Source: a bacterium (GTDB taxonomy: Bacteria; Bacteroidota; Bacteroidia; Bacteroidales; Bacteroidaceae). From it: a stretch of 54,411 nt of DNA. The stretch is taken from positions 1-54,411 of the forward strand of contig SFXD01000002.1 of assembly GCA_004559785.1 (NCBI GenBank), given 5' to 3'. Below are positions 51,563-54,411 of the stretch, piece by piece (position 1 is the first letter of the stretch; every line of letters begins with the position of its first letter). The translations under genes were made by a program, and so were the position numbers. The notes beneath the pieces were generated by a model. That model was not told the origin of the DNA. It did not search any database and was given only the letters and a program-made list of their open reading frames with translations.

Positions 51563-53527
51563 ATGAAAACCAACAACGACACACTCTCCGACAATGCGTT
51601 CAGGGAGTTGCATGAGGGCGAGGAATACACGCCACTCATGCAGAGTGACACACACCCCAAGGAAGTAACGGCATGGTCTGTCGGATGGGGGATTGTGATG
51701 GCAGTGCTGTTCAGCGCAGCGGCGGCATACCTGGGACTAAAGGTGGGACAGGTCTTCGAGGCTGCCATACCCATTGCCATCATTGCCGTAGGACTCTCTT
51801 CCGCCACGGGCAGAAAGGGAGCCTTGGGAGAGAACGTCATGATACAGAGCATAGGAGCATGCAGCGGAGTAATCGTGGCAGGCGCGATATTCACCCTTCC
51901 AGCCCTCTACATATTGCAGTCAAAATATCCCGAAATGACGGTCAACTTCATGGAGGTCTTCCTCTCAAGCCTGCTGGGCGGAATACTGGGAATCCTGTTC
52001 CTGATACCATTCAGGCGCTACTTCGTAAAGGACATGCACGGCAAATACCCCTTCCCCGAGGCTACGGCCAGCACGCAGGTACTTGTCAGCGGAGAGAAGG
52101 GAGGCGACCAGGCAAAGCCGCTCCTGCTGGCAGGATTGGTTGGCGGAGCCTATGACTTCGTCGTAGCAACCTTTGGACTATGGAACGAGAATTTCACTTC
52201 CAGGGCCCTGCCATACGGAGAGGCGATTGCCGCAAAGGCAAAACTCGTCCTCAAGTGCAATACAGGGGCAGCCGTTCTCGGCATGGGATATATCGTCGGC
52301 CTGAAATACGCCTTCATCATTTGCTGCGGCAGCATGCTCGTGTGGTGGGTAATAGTTCCAGCCATTTCCTTCTTCTTCCCTAACGTTGAGGTCCAGGAGG
52401 GAGTGGTAGCGGCAACTGCCTCCGCCGAGCAGATATTCCGCTACGCAAAGAGCATCGGAATAGGAGGCATAGCCATGGCAGGGGTAATAGGCATAGTCAA
52501 GAGCCGTAGCCTGATAGCAGGTGCGCTGAGGCTTGCCACGCACGAGATGGGCGGCAGCAAGGCGGCTGCCCCGGTTCCTGCACGCACGCAGCAAGACCTG
52601 TCCATGCGACTCATCACATGTGGAATACTCGCCAGCATAGTAGCCATAGCAGCTTTCTTCCATCTCGACGTCATGCATGGCATACTGCGTTTCAGCCTCG
52701 TGGCCCTGCTGGTCGTGATTGTCATCACTTTCCTGTTCACGACGGTTGCAGCCAACGCTATAGCCATAGTTGGCACTAACCCCGTTAGCGGCATGACGCT
52801 GATGACGCTGATACTGGCTTCCGTCATAATGGTTGCCGTAGGACTCAATGGCACTGAGGGAATGGTGGCAGCCCTAATAATGGGTGGAGTCGTATGTACG
52901 GCACTCAGCATGGCTGGAGGCTTCATCACAGACCTCAAGATAGGATACTGGCTGGGCTCCACTCCGAGGAAGCAGGAGACGTGGAAGTTCCTCGGTACCC
53001 TTGTCAGCGCAGCCACGGTGGCAGGAGTGATAATGATACTCAACAAGACATACGGATTCACGGACGGACAATTGTCGGCACCACAGGCAAACGCCATGGC
53101 AGCCGTTATAGAGCCTCTCATGAGCGAGGGAGGAGCCCCCTGGCTGCTGTATGGCATAGGAGCCCTGGTTGCCCTTGCCCTCAACGCAGCCGGCATATCC
53201 GCCTTAGCATTTGCTCTCGGCATGTTCATACCACTCGAACTCAACCTCCCGCTGCTCGTAGGCGGAGCCATAAACTGGTTCGTCACCACACGCAGCACTA
53301 CCCCAGCCGTCAACGCCTCTCGCGGAGAAAGGGGGACTCTCTTGGCAAGCGGATTCATAGCAGGAGGAGCCTTGATGGGAGTGGTCAGCGCAGCTCTCAG
53401 ATTCGGGGGCATATCTTTCGACTATGGGGCATGGTGGGACAACAGCCTTAGCGAGCTGATTTCACTCGGAATGTACTGCATATTGGCAATCTATTTCATC
53501 AGGGCAAGCATGAAGGGTGGCAGATAG
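51563..53527 (+). CDS. OPT family oligopeptide transporter
   Basis: A 654-residue membrane protein with about 15 helices, of the bacterial OPT branch that imports small peptides by proton symport. It has the N-terminal ELTLRAxxxG-like region (RELHEGEEYTPLM), then TAWSVGWGIVMAVLFSAAAAYLGLKVGQVFEAAIP, the repeated KYPFPEATASTQVL motif and GTNPVSGMT. Substrate specificity is not visible. The start at 51563 (MKTNNDTLSDNAF) follows a -7 box; earlier in-frame codons lie before the promoter. It is monocistronic. Confidence 0.9.
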   Translation: MKTNNDTLSDNAFRELHEGEEYTPLMQSDTHPKEVTAWSVGWGIVMAVLFSAAAAYLGLKVGQVFEAAIPIAIIAVGLSSATGRKGALGENVMIQSIGACSGVIVAGAIFTLPALYILQSKYPEMTVNFMEVFLSSLLGGILGILFLIPFRRYFVKDMHGKYPFPEATASTQVLVSGEKGGDQAKPLLLAGLVGGAYDFVVATFGLWNENFTSRALPYGEAIAAKAKLVLKCNTGAAVLGMGYIVGLKYAFIICCGSMLVWWVIVPAISFFFPNVEVQEGVVAATASAEQIFRYAKSIGIGGIAMAGVIGIVKSRSLIAGALRLATHEMGGSKAAAPVPARTQQDLSMRLITCGILASIVAIAAFFHLDVMHGILRFSLVALLVVIVITFLFTTVAANAIAIVGTNPVSGMTLMTLILASVIMVAVGLNGTEGMVAALIMGGVVCTALSMAGGFITDLKIGYWLGSTPRKQETWKFLGTLVSAATVAGVIMILNKTYGFTDGQLSAPQANAMAAVIEPLMSEGGAPWLLYGIGALVALALNAAGISALAFALGMFIPLELNLPLLVGGAINWFVTTRSTTPAVNASRGERGTLLASGFIAGGALMGVVSAALRFGGISFDYGAWWDNSLSELISLGMYCILAIYFIRASMKGGR

Positions 53528-53603
53528 AGCCGTAAATGTCGCAAAACAAGCTATTTGCAGAAAAAAGTTTCCTCTTTTGGCATGGCGTTTCACGAAAATG
53601 TTG

Positions 53604-53611
53604 TAAATTTG
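53604..53611 (+). promoter_or_regulatory. -7 box and leader hairpin of rpsP
   Basis: TAAATTTG is followed by a GCCGT/ACGGC hairpin near 53617-53635 in the leader before rpsP at 53669. The hairpin could be an autoregulatory site; that is inference. Confidence 0.45.
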
Positions 53612-53668
53612 CGCCGCCGTTACGAGATGACGGCATATTTCAAACCTATATAAAAGTTTAATTAAATT

Positions 53669-54223
53669 ATGGCAACAAAAATCAGATTGCAGCGTCACGG
53701 CCGCAAAGGCTATGCTTTCTACAGCATCGTAATCGCCGATGTAAGAGCTCCACGTGATGGTAAGTTTACAGAAAAGATTGGTACCTACAACCCCAACACC
53801 AATCCTGCCACTGTAGATTTGAAATTCGACCGTGCCCTGTATTGGGTAGAGTGCGGCGCACAGCCCACAGACACGGCTCGCAACATTCTGTCTAAAGAAG
53901 GTGTGTACTTGATGAAGCATCTACGCGGTGGCGTAAAGAAGGGTGCTTTTGACGAAGCCACATGCGAGGCTAAGTTCAACGCATGGAAGGCTGACAAGCA
54001 AAAGGGGATCGCAGCTTTGGAAGCCAAGTTGGCTGCCGACAAGAAGGCCGCCGATGCAGCACGCATCGAAGCTGAGAAGAAGACCAACGAGGAGATTGCA
54101 AGGAAAGTAGCCGACAAGAAGGCTGCCGAAGCTGCTGCCAAGGCAGAAGCAGAGGCTGCACAGGCCGCTGAGGCTGAACAGGCTGCTGAAGGTGAAACGA
54201 CAGAAACTCCTGCAGAAGCTTAA
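53669..54223 (+). CDS. rpsP: 30S ribosomal protein S16 with long C-terminal extension
   Basis: Primary 16S rRNA-binding protein of the 30S body. The first 80 residues are a normal S16 (MATKIRLQRHGRKGYAFYSI, then EKIGTYNPNT and DRALYWVECGAQPTDTARNIL). The remaining 100 or so residues form a long helix-prone tail rich in Ala, Lys and Glu (DKKAAEAAAKAEAEAAQAAE), ending acidic. S16 in E. coli is about 82 residues; the long tail is usual in Bacteroidetes. It has its own promoter and terminator and is not next to rimM, its operon partner in many bacteria. Confidence 0.97.
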   Translation: MATKIRLQRHGRKGYAFYSIVIADVRAPRDGKFTEKIGTYNPNTNPATVDLKFDRALYWVECGAQPTDTARNILSKEGVYLMKHLRGGVKKGAFDEATCEAKFNAWKADKQKGIAALEAKLAADKKAADAARIEAEKKTNEEIARKVADKKAAEAAAKAEAEAAQAAEAEQAAEGETTETPAEA

Positions 54224-54282
54224 AAAAAATCAAAACACAAACCATTATTTCAATTAGACTTTTTCCAAACACAAACACAGGA

Positions 54283-54309
54283 GGGATGCTACCGTGAGGC
54301 AGCATCCCT
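54283..54309 (+). terminator. rpsP terminator hairpin
   Basis: GGGATGCT / AGCATCCC stem (54283-54290 with 54301-54308), extended by two more pairs past an A-C mismatch and closed by a GTGA loop. The T-run after it is weak. Confidence 0.6.
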
Positions 54310-54411
54310 TCATACTTTAAAGGGTTGTTCTATAAATTCGACCGAGGCACTTGCAGAATACTTTATGTCAGATTCATGGCTTTAATGAAGGAGCGATGCG
54401 GGCATCGTAAC
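54310..54411. other. Non-coding sequence at right edge, possibly start of a dispersed repeat
   Basis: The last 100 bases hold no gene start. The stretch AAGGGTTGTTCTATAAATTC followed by GGAGCGATGCGGGCATCG looks like the end of a repeated or mobile element, as such GGGTTGTTC ends are common around Bacteroidales transposase genes. No transposase is inside the window, so this is only a suspicion. Confidence 0.2.

Noticed and set aside
1..54411. tRNA, rRNA, tmRNA or complete insertion sequences
   Set aside because: None was recognised by eye: no cloverleaf-like runs, no conserved rRNA blocks and no transposase frame. A covariance search would be needed to exclude a missed tRNA.

Overview
The window looks like chromosomal core sequence from a member of the Bacteroidales, most likely a Prevotellaceae-type organism. 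Several signs agree. Upstream regions carry the Bacteroidetes promoter pattern (TTTG, 19-20 bases, TAnnTTTG) rather than E. coli-type boxes. A PorU/PorV pair of the type IX secretion system is present. Ribosomal protein S16 has the long Ala/Lys/Glu-rich tail typical of the phylum, and DUF4290 lies between tsaB and murA. GC content is visibly above 50 percent in genes, while intergenic DNA is AT-rich. Species cannot be named from the sequence alone. No rRNA, tRNA, CRISPR array, prophage or complete insertion sequence was seen.

Layout, left to right. 1-971 is almost gene-free: a leftward gene starts at 103 and runs off the edge, followed by simple-repeat DNA and a possible small RNA. 972-3691 is a leftward operon (lipoprotein, murB, metallo-hydrolase), divergent from pheS (3801-4820). 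4938-12146 is all leftward: hisG-hisD-hisC-hisB, then recR, a membrane protein, a family 2 glycosyltransferase and an acetyltransferase. Next come udk, a gene-free stretch with a likely small RNA (about 13143-13270), a DUF554 membrane protein and a Na/phosphate cotransporter with a candidate Pho box. 16254-21864 is rightward: FAH-family hydrolase, porU, porV. 21942-24511 is leftward: yicC, gmk, nadD, ispF. 24601-32662 is rightward: tsaB, DUF4290, murA, rimM, dxr, rseP, DUF4250, lipoprotein, cca. 32743-35240 holds a structured leader, a sugar nucleotidyltransferase and an alpha-fucosidase, converging on fabD and an alpha-amylase. Leftward GH92 mannosidase and an HU-like protein follow. 41020-46882 holds a sulfate-activation and sulfotransferase cluster. 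46901-51337 is a single-gene CarA-CarB fusion. OPT transporter and rpsP close the window.

The most interesting system is the leftward run cysC-cysD-cysN-sulfotransferase beside an SLC13-type transporter. It has everything needed to import sulfate, make PAPS and transfer the sulfo group to an acceptor. No PAPS reductase or sulfite reductase is nearby, so the cluster looks built for sulfation rather than cysteine synthesis. It resembles the sterol-sulfating locus reported in Bacteroides thetaiotaomicron. Other notable points are the fused carbamoyl-phosphate synthase, MurA with Asp in place of the fosfomycin-target Cys, a Pho-box-like triple repeat before the phosphate transporter, heptamer arrays that extend the rimM reading frame, and a duplicated terminator-plus-repeat module.

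Translational coupling by ATGA overlap recurs (hisC/hisB, yicC/gmk, gmk/nadD, murA/rimM, lipoprotein/cca, nucleotidyltransferase/fucosidase, fabD/amylase) and was used to choose several start codons.
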